The notes under the pieces: model-generated
What the model was told of the DNA's origin: nothing
The model's database searches: none
The model's input: only the letters and a program-made list of their open reading frames with translations
Position numbers and translations under genes: made by a program
Part shown: in pieces, positions 22,900-33,970 of the stretch
Position numbering within the stretch: position 1 is the first letter of the stretch
Layout: each line of letters starts with the position of its first letter
Source: Terfezia claveryi
Taxonomy: Eukaryota > Ascomycota > Pezizomycetes > Pezizales > Pezizaceae
Reading direction: 5' to 3'
Assembly: GCA_015179025.1 (NCBI GenBank)
Contig: WHUX01000009.1
Span: 1 to 64,000 of the forward strand
Length of the DNA stretch: 64,000 nucleotides

Positions 22900-24170
22900 G
22901 GCTGGTTTGCTCGCTGGATTCTAGGCTCATTTACACAGTGATTTCTAAGCTAATATGCTCGCTCAATTCCAGACTCATTTGCTTGCTCAATTTCAGGCTC
23001 ATTTGCTCGCTCAATTCTAGGCTCATTTGCTCGCTGATATCTAGGCTCATTTCCTCGCTGATATCCAGGCTCATTTCTTCGCTGATATCCAGGCTCATTT
23101 GCTCGCTCGATTCCAAGCTGATTTGCTCGCTGATATCCAGGCTCATTTGCTCGCTCGATTCCAGGCTCATTTGCTCGCTCGATTCCAGGCTCATTTGCTC
23201 GCTCAATTCCAGGCTCATTTGCTCGCTCATATCCAGGCTAATTTGCTCGCTCAATTCCAGGCTGATTTGCTCGCTAGGTTCTAGGCTCATTTGCTCGCTC
23301 AAATCCAGGCTGATTTGCTCTCTCGATTCCAGGCTGATTTGCTCGCTAGGTTCTAGGCTCATTTGCTCGCTCGATTCCAGGCTCATTTGCTCGCTCACTT
23401 CCAGGCCTATTTGCTCGCTCATATCCAGGCTGATTTGCTCGCTCGATTCCAGGCTGATTTGCTCGCTCGATTCTAGGCTCGTTTGCTCGCTCGATTCCAG
23501 GCTCATTTGCTCGCTCATATCCAGGCTGATTTGCTCGCTCGATTCTAGGCTCGTTTGCTCGGTGATATCCAGGCTCATTTGCTCGCTCGATTCCAGGCTC
23601 ATTTGCTCGCTCGATTCCAGGCTCATTTGCTCGCTCAATTCCAGGCTCATTTGCTCGCTCATATCCAGGCTGATTTGCTCGCTCGATTCTAGGCTCGTTT
23701 GCTCACTCATATTCAGGCTGATTTGCTCGCTGATATCCAGGCTGATCTGCTCGCTCGATTCTAGACTTATTTGCTCGCGGATATTCAGGCTGATTTGCTC
23801 GCCCAATTCCAGGCTCATTTGCTCGCTCGATTCCAGGCTGATTTGCTCGCTCGATTCCAGGCTCATTTGCTAGTCACTCGATTCCAGGCTCATTTGCTAG
23901 TTGCTCGATTCCAGGCTCATTTGCTCGGTGATATCCAGGGTGATTTGCTCGCTCGATTCCAGGCTCATTTGCACGCTGATTTCTAGGTCGATTTGCACGA
24001 TGGATTCTAGGCTGATTTGCATGCTGATTTCTAGGTCGATTTGCCTGGTAGATTCCAGGCTGATTTGCATGCTGATTTCTAGGTCGATTTGCCCGGTGGA
24101 TTCCAGGGTGATTTGCAGGTTGATTTCTAGGTCGATTTGCACGGTAGATACCAGGCTTATTTGCACGGTG
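22900..24170. repeat. 24-bp minisatellite inside the DNA element
   Basis: About 50 units of 24 bp with consensus near GCTCGCTCGATTCCAGGCTC plus ATTT. Units vary between CTCGATT, CTGATAT and CTCATAT in the middle. From about 23965 the units change to a GCACG/GATTTCTAGGTCGATTT variant. Because 24 is divisible by three and the unit lacks stops, long frames are open on both strands; I do not call these genes. The same repeat occurs at 60733-61155. Confidence 0.92.
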
Positions 24171-24663
24171 ATATGGCACTGATTTGGGCAGTGATTTTGG
24201 TTTTACGCGAGTTTAGCTAGCTAGTTTAGCTAGCTAGTTTTAGAGATATTATCAGAATCAATTACATTTTTGGAAATGCATAGAATGCAGGTATCAAGCA
24301 CGATCGCAAGGCCGCGCCTATATTTGCGTCAGATGGTGAACTTAAACATAGTGAGATTTTGCATGCGTACAGGAAGAACAATACTTCATGTGCGTATGAT
24401 ATAATAGGTGCGTGTCATGAAATATGGATTTAAATTAGCTGCGCAGTGTAAGTATTATAAGATAGGTGTACATCAGGAAATATGGATTAAAATTAGTTGC
24501 ATAGGGAAAGTATTATAAAATAATTGTGCGTCAGGAAATATTAATTTAAATGATTTGCATCAGGACGGAGCGCATGGCTATAGTTGGCTTCTGAATCTCG
24601 AGTTTTGCAAAAGAGCTTCATGTGCTTCCGAAGCACCTGATGCAAACTTTTTTTTTGCTGATG

Positions 24664-25052
24664 GGTATGTGAACTCACCAGAAAACCAGCGGACTCTATG
24701 TGAATGTATGTCTAATTGCTCTTAGGACTCCCCCAGTGCAAGATAAAGCTAGGTACGTAAACTCACTAGAAAACCAGCGGACTCTATGTGAATGTATACC
24801 TAATTGCTCTTAGGACTCTGCTAGTGCAGTTCCGATATATCCCCAATCTATATGCGCAGACAAAGGCATAGCCAGGTACGTGAACTCGCCAGAAAACCAG
24901 CGGACTGTATGTGAAGGCATAGCTAATTGCTCTTAGGACTCCGCAAGTGCACTCCCGAGATATTCCCCATCTATATGCGTAGACATACCTAGGTACGTGA
25001 ACTCGCCAGCAAATCCACGGACTTTATGGGAACGCATAGCTAATTGCTCTAG
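24664..25052 (+). repeat. 90/118-bp minisatellite, right block
   Basis: Continuation of the minisatellite after the DNA element: a half unit, a short unit, a long unit, a diverged long unit and a final partial unit ending in TAATTGCTCT. The half units on each side of the DNA element (15845-15928 and 24664-24700) together make about one unit. Confidence 0.85.
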
Positions 25053-25699
25053 TAATAGGCATTGCTAATGGTAGTGGATAACTACATCAGCCAGCAATTG
25101 GGTAGCTCTAGGTATGTGCAGTCTCGCGATATCAGCGTTCTGTTGTTAATAGCTATATGGATATTATTAGATCAAAGCATGGCGATAACGACTTTGCAGA
25201 CAGCTCAGATCAGGGAACCGCTAGGATTTTTGGAGGCATATATGCAGGATGAGTTCAAGTAGGATGCATGAGAGAATGGTTCGTTGGAAGTGCATCTATA
25301 GCTCAGCTATGTATATAGAAATTCAAACGTACATAGTTCTTGCAATGTATAGCTGCTATCACCTCCATGCTCTGAGTGCACACAGTGGTTTGCCTATCAG
25401 GTAGTTGTGCCAGGGCGTCGATGTTAAAGACACGCATCACGGCGGCACCTCAGAAAACACAGCGCCAGGGCGGTACCTTCCAAGACATAGCATTAGAGCT
25501 CGTTCCTGATGATTGTGCAGGAACGTCAGGGTCAGGTGGAGGACCATGTGGTGCTAGCGTCAGCAGGCAGCCTGTGAAGAGCCGGCATCGGGGAGACAGA
25601 GAAACAGCGGAGAGCGCCGGTAACTGGCAGTTTATCATTAGTGGCACTGAAGGTGTCAGGCGCCATGAAGGCAAACTATATTCCTTTGTGATGAGGTCT
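25053..25699. other. Unassigned stretch
   Basis: I see no gene, LTR or tandem repeat here. Short open frames have no recognisable domain. Confidence 0.4.
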
Positions 25700-27344
25700 A
25701 AATGCTCAAGTAAGCCTCCTGAAAGAAGCCCAAGATGCATATATGGTTATTTTTGAAGGAGCAATGGCTACATATAAAGACCTAAAGTTATTATGACAGC
25801 AGGTCACCGAAGAAGTAGCAGCATTAAAAGGTTAAATAGAAGGACAAGAGGATGCAGTTAAGCATTTAACTATATCCATCAGTGAGGCCTTAGAAAAACA
25901 ATAGGAGGAACTAAGCAAGAAGCTTAAACAGGACACGGAGGCAATAGTTGATGCGGCTAAAGTAGAGTTTGATGGTATCAAAGCAGATGTTGTCAAACTC
26001 CATAAATGGACATAGAAGGCGATCAAGCAAGAGCAAGATGATCACATTCGCAGTTGTGAGACTAATAAAGAATCCGTAGAAGAACTCCCCCGTCGGATCC
26101 AGACTCACAAAAGGAAGCTCAAAGACCTACAAGAGCAACCACTTAGTCAACAACGTTCACCAAAACGCACACGATCAATTGATGATGATATAGAAGATTT
26201 CATCATACGTGGTACTCGGACTGGTCCAGTACCACCTCCTCCACCTCCGCCATCACCTCCTCCACAAAAGAAAACTCGAGTTCTTTCTAAGAAGAAAGAA
26301 CTCTGAAACCTCCCCCTACCTACGAAGTTCGATGGAACTTCAAGCAAACTTAAGAAATTCCTAATGAAGGTAGACCACACCTTTGAACGCATGCCGCTAA
26401 CATACTTTACTCATAGCGAAAAAATCCTGTTTGTAGTGGATCTACTTACAGGAGGTGCGAGCACTTGGTATTACGCAAACCAACACAAGCATACACCAGA
26501 TGCCAACTCCGGATGGGTTGAATGGGACTTGTTTAACGTATTTAAACGTGAATTCTTAAACGCACACTAGAACCAGCATAAGAAGCGGGATGCGAAGGTC
26601 TCCCTTCAGAAGGAGTTCCAGAAAAAAGGTGAGTTGATGAAAGATTTCATCGCTTGTGTCAGGGTTCACCAGTTGGTAGCAGAACTACCACGGGAACAGC
26701 TCTGGGAGCACCTGATTAGTGCTATTCAGCCTGAGACTCGGGCCCATATGGTCCGAGTCAGTACTGACAAAGACATTCTCGATAAAGTGCCAGCAAGTAC
26801 AGAAATGTGCTTTCAGGAAATTACTAATGCCGGGTCTCAGGTTGAGTATGAGAAGGTTAGGGAGGCACATGCACAGAGCCAGTTTCGTTAAAAAGAACAG
26901 GCCGCTGGTGCGAAAAAGGAGGTACCCAACACTCCCAAGACTACCGAAAAGAAGTCCGAAAACCTTAAGGACTGAATCACAAAGCCAAAGCAAAAGGCAA
27001 AAACCAAGCCTGAGGCTAAGGCTAAATTCAAATCCGATACCTCTTCCAAAAAAGCCAAAGAGCCTGGCCAAGATAGCGTTACATATGCTATGAGACAGGC
27101 TCGGAAGAAGGATGGACAGTGTTATAAGTGTGGGGACAAAACTCACATGATGGGTGACTGTTCAATCGGTTGGAAGGTTACGGATGAGACAAAGGCAAAG
27201 GGAAAGGGTAATAAGGGAAAAGAGGAGGCAAAGAAAGTGGCCACAGTGTCTGCAGGAGCGGCTGTAGTAGCGCCACTTGAGGTTCAGTATGGGTATTTTG
27301 TTAGTGAGGATGAGTTGGATTATGGGGAAAATTCGGACTGTTAG
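25700..27344 (+). pseudogene. gag of A4, 5' truncated
   Basis: Contains coiled-coil remnants, the proline-rich segment (about 26231-26270), the gag core (about 26366-26880), the lysine-rich part and the zinc knuckle (about 27118-27160; C-Y-K-C, H, C). Stops such as TGA at 25793, TAG at 26570 and TAA at 26889 replace Arg/Gln codons of the other copies. The terminal TAG at 27342-27344 is the one conserved in A1 and A6. Confidence 0.85.
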
Positions 27345-27398
27345 GGATACGGGCTATCTAGTACGTCGGGTCGGATAGTCTCGCAAGATTGGTTTTCT
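27342..27398 (+). promoter_or_regulatory. gag/pol boundary UAG of A4
   Basis: Same TGT-TAG-GGA context as A1 and A6. Here the post-stop frame is open through the region before the protease until an A-run near 27550 that is one base longer than in A1 and A6. Removing that base keeps gag and pol in one frame. Confidence 0.5.
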
Positions 27399-30122
27399 AT
27401 TTGTGTTATAAGGAATGGCATCTCTATTAGCAGTTGGAAGGAGGAACATGAAGGGGAACCGATGGATATTGACCCTGTTTTGATTAGTTCTGTTTCTCAC
27501 AATTTGTCTTCTTCTGCTATTTCATCTCTTTCATTATCAAATAAAAACGCAAAAAAAAGGGACAAAAAGAAAAGCTGAAGATGAGGTGGCTCCTCATATT
27601 GGCGCACTCGAAAAAAGACCACGAAAGGTGGCGGTGCCGGATATTTCATTGGATGGAATTAAGAATCTCTCTTTGGCAGGAAAATCGGGTGCGAAGGTAT
27701 TGAAGCGTGAAGGACTGAAATTTCTTATCTCTGTTAAGTTATCTTGGATATACGGAGGAAATAAACGCAAAATTTCCATTAATGCTTTGGTTGATACTGG
27801 CGCAGAAGCTACGATTTTTGATTCTTCTTTCATGAATAGATGATACTGCCTTGGGTTAAGAGGGAGAAGAGACTGAGATTAGAGAGCGCCGACGGCTCGA
27901 TTCTCAAGAGGTCTGGCACAGTGCAGGTTCAGAACCTGCAGATGGAGGTCCCAGATACAAGATCAGGACGAAACAAAACTCTTGACCTGGTAACTGAGGT
28001 TGCGTGCCTCGAACCAGGTCTTCCACTCATTTTGGGGATAGATTGGATTAAAGCCAATTGTGATAAGCTACGGGTCACCACTCCTTATGGACTCAAGCTA
28101 AAAAGAGCGTTAGAAATCGAGGAGATTACTGATTTCGCTGACTTTGACGAAGTACTTGCAGAGACTCAATATGTCGGATTAATTGAAATAGGGGAATGGG
28201 ATTATCAGAAGATCGCTAATGGAGACGTTCGCAAGGTTATGAAAATAACAGCGACTGAAAATATCCATGAACTTGCTGATCGATTGCCAATACAGTACAG
28301 GGATTTTGTAAAAATCTTTGGAAAGGAGTTGCAATCCATCCTTCCCACGCACGGTCCACAAGACATGACAATTGAGTTAGAAGAAGGAAAGAGTCCCCCG
28401 TCAGGAAAACTATACCCCTCTCCCCTGATGAATTGGAGCTTCTCAAAGAATACCTAGATGAGATGCTGCGAACTGGCAAGATAAACCGAGCAAAAGCAGT
28501 GCTGGCGCTCCTATATTCTTCGCCAAACAGCCAAATGGCAAGGTCAGAATAGTTATAGACTATAGAGGGCTCAATGCCATAACCAAAAAAGACAAGTATC
28601 CCCTACCACTTATGACTACCCTAATGGAACAAGTTGGTACTTCACAGGTTTTCTCTAAACTCGATCTCAAACTCGGGTTTAACCTACTCAGAATAGCAGC
28701 CGGAGACGAGTGGAAAACAGCATTCAAGACAAGATATGGCTTATATGAATATACGGTTATGCCTTTTGGGCTAACTAATGTGCCATCTGTTTTCCAGCGA
28801 CATGTTAACAATATTCTATCGGAACGAATTGACTGAGGAATAGTTGTATATATTGATAATATCCTCATTTATACCCAAACAGAGGAAGAACATGTCGAGC
28901 TTGTCCATTGGGTGCTGCAGAAACTAACGGAGAATAACCTTTGTGTCAATATAGACAAGTGTATCTTCCATGTCCCTGAAGTTGAATTCGTGGGATTTAA
29001 AGTAGGTACAAAGGGGATACAAATGGGGCAGAAGAAAGTCGAGGACATCTTCACCTGGCAGGCTCCTCGGAACATCAAAGAAGTGCAGAGGTTTATTGGT
29101 TTTGCTAATTTCTATTGCCAGTTTATTCAAGGCTTTAGTAGTTTGGCTTTGCCGATTCAGACACTAACGCACAATGGAGTTCCCTGGAACTGGACACAGC
29201 AGTGTCAACAGGCCTTCGATGAGTTAAAATATAGGTTCACTACCGCTCCAATACTATGCCATTATCACCCAGAACGACCGAAAATGATTGAGACAGATGC
29301 ATTTGATCTAGCCAAAGCTGGTATTCTATCCCAAAAAGAACCAGATGGTCGTTGGCACCCAGTAGCGTACTATTCGAAATGCTTTATCCCAGCAGAACTT
29401 AATTACGACGTCCATGACAAAGAGATGGTTGTAATTGTCAATTGTTTCCAGGAATGGAGACATTTTCTCATGGGTGCCCCGGAGGAGATAATTGTGTATA
29501 TGGATCACAAGAACCTTGAGTACTTTAATTCCACTAAAATACTCAATCGAAGGCAGGCCAGATGGGCGGAAATACTAAGCCAATTTAATTTTAGAATCAT
29601 CTACCACCCAGGTGATAAAAATGGCAAAGCAGATGCACTTTCTCGTCAGGTTGATTCTGACCTCGAAGGAGGGGGAGAGAAGCAGTACCACATGATTTGG
29701 ATGTTCAAGCCTGGTCAATTTCAACTAGGAACAAGTGAGGAGAGTCTAGTAATGCACCGCATTATGGCAGTGAAGGCCTCACAAACAGAAGAATCAAGTT
29801 GGTCAAAGGAGATCCAAGAGGCTGGCCTCAAGGATGACAAGTGGTTAGGGATTCGGAATGCGTTGAAGTTTGGCAAGGAGTATCCTGGACTCGAACATTA
29901 CGGTTTAGAAGATGACATGGTAACCTATGAACGTCGCCTATATATACCTGACAACAACTCCCTTAAGTTAAAAGTGGCTTTCCAGTGCCATGATGCTAAA
30001 GTTGCAGGTCATTTCGGACATGACAAAACTCTTGAGCTCATGAAACGAAATTACTACTGGCCTAATATGGAAGACTGGGTACGAAACTACGTTCGCACAT
30101 GCGACGCTTGCCAAAGAAACAA
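27345..30122 (+). pseudogene. pol of A4: protease, RT, RNase H, integrase finger
   Basis: The protease A-L-V-D-T-G-A is near 27781. RT shows M-P-F-G-L-T-N near 28757. The catalytic motif reads Y-I-D-N at 28849-28860, so the second Asp codon GAT has become AAT and RT would be dead even without the frameshifts (near 27838, 28430 and 28480). A long open frame (28912-30177) covers RT thumb, RNase H and the integrase H-H-C-C finger, then runs into unrelated sequence. Confidence 0.88.
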
Positions 30123-31130
30123 CATCAGAAACAATTGCAGTTTGCCTTTGCGGCCCCCGACGCCGCCGATGACTTAAAGGCAAACTGACAGTTAACGGCG
30201 CGCCGCAGACGATAGTTGTCCCCCGACACTGCCCCCTCAGAGCCCGCGCCGGTACGCCTATGTCTTAGGATGTGTGTTACAGCGCCACTGCGCTGTGGGA
30301 GTCCGCCCTACATCTGCCTTCCAGAGTTCGTGTCAGGGCTCTCCTCATGGCCCATTTCCCGTGCGGCGCTACCATACCTTAGGTGGCCGTTCCCACGTCC
30401 ACCTCCAATAGTCTTTGTCAGGGCTCTAACTCCGGTTTGTGCGCGTGCCTACCCAAGAGTCCGCACCAGTATGCCACTTCTCTCTGGCTGCGTCAAAACA
30501 TTTACTGCTTTTCGTTCGGATATTTTTCAAGAACCAAAATAAAAAAATTGTCGTGCCAGTGACCCTAGTCCCGTTTTCAGACTCTTGGCGTCACGACGCA
30601 TCCTAGCGTACCCTCTGGTGTCCCGAAGCCTTGGCTTGCAATCGAATCCACGACCATATGCGCCATGCTGCGTGCTCCCGTCCCATGCACCTCTTAACAG
30701 GCTGCGCCGTGACTCTACCTTTCCTTACTCTGCCCCTGTCGCTACCGGCCTCTTGGCGCCCACGCCTTGCCCCGTAGAGTCTGGCCTGATGATCCTGGTA
30801 TGTTTCCCCTGCTCCTGACTAAAATATCTGTGTCCTATTCTTTCGCGCTAAATCCCTATATAACTCCTATCCTCCTCACAATCGTGCACAATCAGCACCA
30901 AACATTACTGCAGTGCAGCGTCTTCCAACTCCTACTCTGTATCCACCTAACGTGCCAACCAGACTACTAACACTCTATGCTTCCAACCCTTCCGATTATA
31001 AATAAATTGTCTCTTTACATCCGCCAAAATATATTGCGCACATCTATTCATTTCGAACCCTGACCTTCTGTGTCCGACCTCATCCCCACATTCCGACAAA
31101 AAAATATATGCACCACTATAATGTTCATCT
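30123..31130. other. Unassigned, GC-richer stretch
   Basis: Base composition changes sharply at 30123 to C/G-rich sequence. There is a TATATAA at about 30856 and C/T-rich runs after it, which recalls an LTR or promoter, but I find no paired repeat in the window. No convincing coding sequence. Confidence 0.3.
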
Positions 31131-33239
31131 TTATTCCTTCTGACTCTGCATCATCCGTATCCTACAACCCATCCTCTGAATTCCATCCTCCGCCTTGCAG
31201 TTATTGTCATCATCGTCCTGCAGATCAGCATCTGACTTATCATTATCTTCCGAATCTTCACACTCATCTTCGGCCTCTTCATCACCATCTTCGCCGGGCT
31301 CAGTACCAGCATCCTCACTATCGCCACTAGCACTTTGCGCATCTTCGACCTCCTCTGTCGACCCATCATATCCGTCGTTTGCCGGACTGCAACTGTATTC
31401 TAGCTCATCGTTCTCGGCACACATGATTGGCATATCGTTCTCCTCACTTACTGTATCTGGCAACGTTGAGGACCCTTCCTCGAAATACCTACATGGTATT
31501 AGATGTGTTTGTTCTGCCTTTTTCAGATCTTCCGCTAGCTCCTTAGCGTATTCGTCCAGTTCATCATTGTCAATACTATAGGATTCGGCTTGTTCCCATC
31601 GAAGTACTTTCCCATGCACCTGGCAGTGCCCAAGAATCCCTAACCGAATTATCTTCAACAGACTTTGCTCCAGTGTTGTCGGGAGACCCTCCCACTGCTT
31701 TAACATTCGATTAAAGGCTACTGCCAGGCTGTTAGCGTTTAACTCCTAACAACCATAGTCCCATACTTACAAGAGGAATTCGTATAGTTGAAAAACTCCC
31801 CATCTTGGAATGCCCCACTCTCATATGTCAGTAGTGCATGTCGCAGTGTCGCAAAATCAGGCAGATGAATAGACCACTGATTCGGCTTATGAACGTCGGG
31901 TCTTGGTTTCCAAGTTTCTTTACCCCATTAAAGAAATTCATATGAATGAATCGTGCTCCTTCGGTTGCTCTGAATCTATGACCCCACCCCTTCGATCATC
32001 CCTGGATTCTCAGTGTCTGTCGACTCACATTTTCCCTATGAATTCACTTACTTCCCGTTTTTCACGTTGGCATGTCAAATAATCCTTATCCAACAACCAA
32101 CTGACCCTCTTCCGAATGTACTCCGAACTGCAGTTTTGGTCAAAGTCGTAGAGTTTTGCGACATGACGCTTCGCTTCATAGACGAGATGCGATCTTGTAC
32201 GAGATTGGATACTCTGCAGCTGGATAAGGATTTTCAGCGTCTTCTCCAACATTTGCTACGACCTCTCTTACATATGCATCAATCTTAGTTGTGCGCTCTT
32301 CATCCACTCCACACTCGATTTCAGCTTCCTTCCATACCTGTGCCAGAAGATATTCCGTACGATCAGCGTCTGGCAAAGGCTCCTTAAAAAAAGTGATCCT
32401 CTCGATGCGATTTGCGGCGTTACACACAACGGCCTTTATTATTCCGTCAAACTGCGTGAAGCTCCGATTTCGCCACGAATTTTCTTTGGCCCCTGTCAGT
32501 CGCTTCTTTGGTCTGTTCAGTCTATAATCATCATCATGGACATCTATTTCGATGCTAGGTGGTGATGACAATCGTGGTTGGTTTGTGTCCGAACTGCGCC
32601 ACTCGCAGATGGACTGAGAGGTGCCTTGCCCAGACTGTTAAGATGTGGTTCAAGTATATTTTGTAAGTACATGTCAAGCATATTCTTGTGGAATGGTTTG
32701 TTTACCTTTCCACTTTGCACAATGGTAGAACTGGAATTCCCTTGACTTCCTGTACCTCTATGTCGACCCCCAGCGGACCCATAGGATTCATTGCTGGATG
32801 GTAAATCCTGTCACACTCATCTGTAAGTACTGGTTTCCTCAATCTTGCTGATTCTCCTACCTCCGGAAAATTGATTGTGGCCTGAAAAGTCGACAAAACC
32901 TAATTAACTCACTCGATCAATTAGATACAATTCATGCAACTATGGAACACTTTCACTTACGGGACTACTGGTGGATGCCTGGCCCTTGCCGTTCGATGTT
33001 AATCGTCTAGTGGAAGACTTTTTTATATTGGCATTGACGGATTCACGCTTGGTTGTGTCGTCTTTGAGGTCGCAGCTTGCAGCCCGCTTGCGGGTGATTT
33101 GCTTACCTTTTCCCTTTGCTTCTGGCTTAGTCATTGACTTCCGTGTTGCTACCATCGTGAGCTGCTTTGTCTGCAAGAAGCCGCCTACCACCTCAGTGGA
33201 TATCGTGGTCGTCTTAAATCTGCTGATGTATACTAACAA
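31131..33239 (-). pseudogene. Hypothetical multi-exon gene, probably decayed, acidic C-terminus
   Basis: Three minus-strand open blocks look like parts of one gene: a basic Lys/Ser/Thr-rich N-terminus (33239-32940), a middle block of about 130 residues (32571-32176) continuing in another frame to about 32030, and a block ending in a long Asp/Glu-rich tail (31706-31131). A coding stretch around 31780-31900 links the last two. Intron-like gaps and stops lie between. The middle and C-terminal blocks faintly recall fungal repeat-associated proteins of the DUF6532 type, but I cannot confirm it. No function is assigned. It lies inside the 26-kb inversion. Confidence 0.4.
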
Positions 33240-33548
33240 TATTTCTCATTGTCAACACTAGCTTGGATTCTAATAGTCCGCCCACAGCTTTTCTCAATGG
33301 TACACCAAAAAAAAAAAAAAAAAAACAACTATTATAAAACATGGCATATAATTCACGACACCCACCATGCGGCTCATACCTACAAAAATCTCCGAGCGTC
33401 CAAAAAGGACCTTCTAAAACATCACTATGACACTCACAATCCTTCCTTGACCCATAAAAATCTCCGACCACCCTGATGTCTCATATTCCCCCAACCTTCC
33501 CTAAAAAAATAAAAAAAAGACAGATTGCACGTGCATGCATTACATGAC
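33240..33548. other. Unassigned A/T-rich spacer
   Basis: Contains a poly-A run (about 33305-33324), and AAAAATCTCCGA occurs twice (about 33384 and 33458). No gene seen. Confidence 0.35.
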
Positions 33549-33870
33549 GTCCTACAAACACCATGGGATATAAATAGTGCAAGTAGTTCCAGTTGAATTC
33601 ATTTTACCACCAGCAAGTATTCGAAAGCAAGAGCACCTTGAGTACACGAAGCCTACAAAGTTCTAAGTCTTGAGTTAACTTTACGTTTAAGCGACATAGG
33701 ATTTATTTTGTGTTGAGAAATAAGATCCGTCGTGAGGAACTACTGTTGGACTAAACTTTACTGCTATAGGATTGATATTCTGTGTTGCAGAATAGATATC
33801 ATTGCGGCAGGAAATTACGGCCATCCTACTAGTTGCAAGAGCGCTTTCAGTCAATAGGGCCCCCATAACA
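33549..33870 (+). repeat. Family A LTR, 3' fragment (A0)
   Basis: The last 320 or so bp of a family A LTR, beginning just before the TATA box (GGATATAAATAGTGC near 33570) and ending CCCATAACA. The 5' part is missing and is replaced by unrelated sequence. Confidence 0.85.
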
Positions 33871-33970
33871 TTACTTTGTAGCCAGTGATTCTCGCTACAT
33901 TTGCTATATACTCTAATCATGTCTAGTTTACAGATACCAAGAGGGCCTCGCCAGCCCTACCAACCCCTTA
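33871..33970 (+). mobile_element. Family A leader fragment (A0, part 2)
   Basis: Primer-binding region and gag start (ATG at 33919), ending at CAACCCCTTA. The continuation of this leader (ATTCCCAGATGTC) is found in reverse at 7830 and downwards. The break marks the right inversion junction. Confidence 0.88.

Larger units (their letters stand above)
15929..24663. mobile_element. Inverted-repeat DNA element with nested B2 and a 24-bp minisatellite
   Basis: The ends are imperfect inverted repeats of about 28 bp: CATCAG, an A-run, then TTTGCATCAGG on the left (15929-15956), and the complement at 24636-24663. The motif GCATCAGG/GCGTCAGG recurs inside both ends. The left end has about four degenerate repeats around TTGCGTCCCGTGCTTCCTGT (16005-16140). 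The right end has three units of about 58 bp (24405-24560). Without B2 the element is about 2.5 kb. No transposase is visible, so it is probably non-autonomous. It interrupts the 90/118-bp minisatellite. The exact target duplication and superfamily are unclear. Confidence 0.65.
25700..30122 (+). mobile_element. Family A element, internal fragment without LTRs (A4)
   Basis: It begins inside the gag coiled-coil region (matching A1 from about 381) and ends inside the integrase zinc finger, joined to unrelated sequence near 30122. No LTR or target duplication adjoins it, so both ends are truncated. Confidence 0.9.

Noticed and set aside
22931..23873. Long open frames on both strands through the 24-bp array (8-residue repeat proteins)
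   Set aside because: The period is a multiple of three and the unit has no stop, so several frames on both strands stay open. No start context, promoter or non-repeat domain supports a gene.
22900..24170. Array considered as a CRISPR-like repeat
   Set aside because: Units are contiguous with no unique spacers, and the host is a fungus.
30123..31030. Possible LTR of a third retroelement family
   Set aside because: A TATATAA and C/T-rich context are suggestive, but there is no second copy, no inverted ends and no target duplication in the window.
31195..31581. Ser-rich plus-strand frame
   Set aside because: Antisense of the acidic tail of the 31131-33239 gene remnant.
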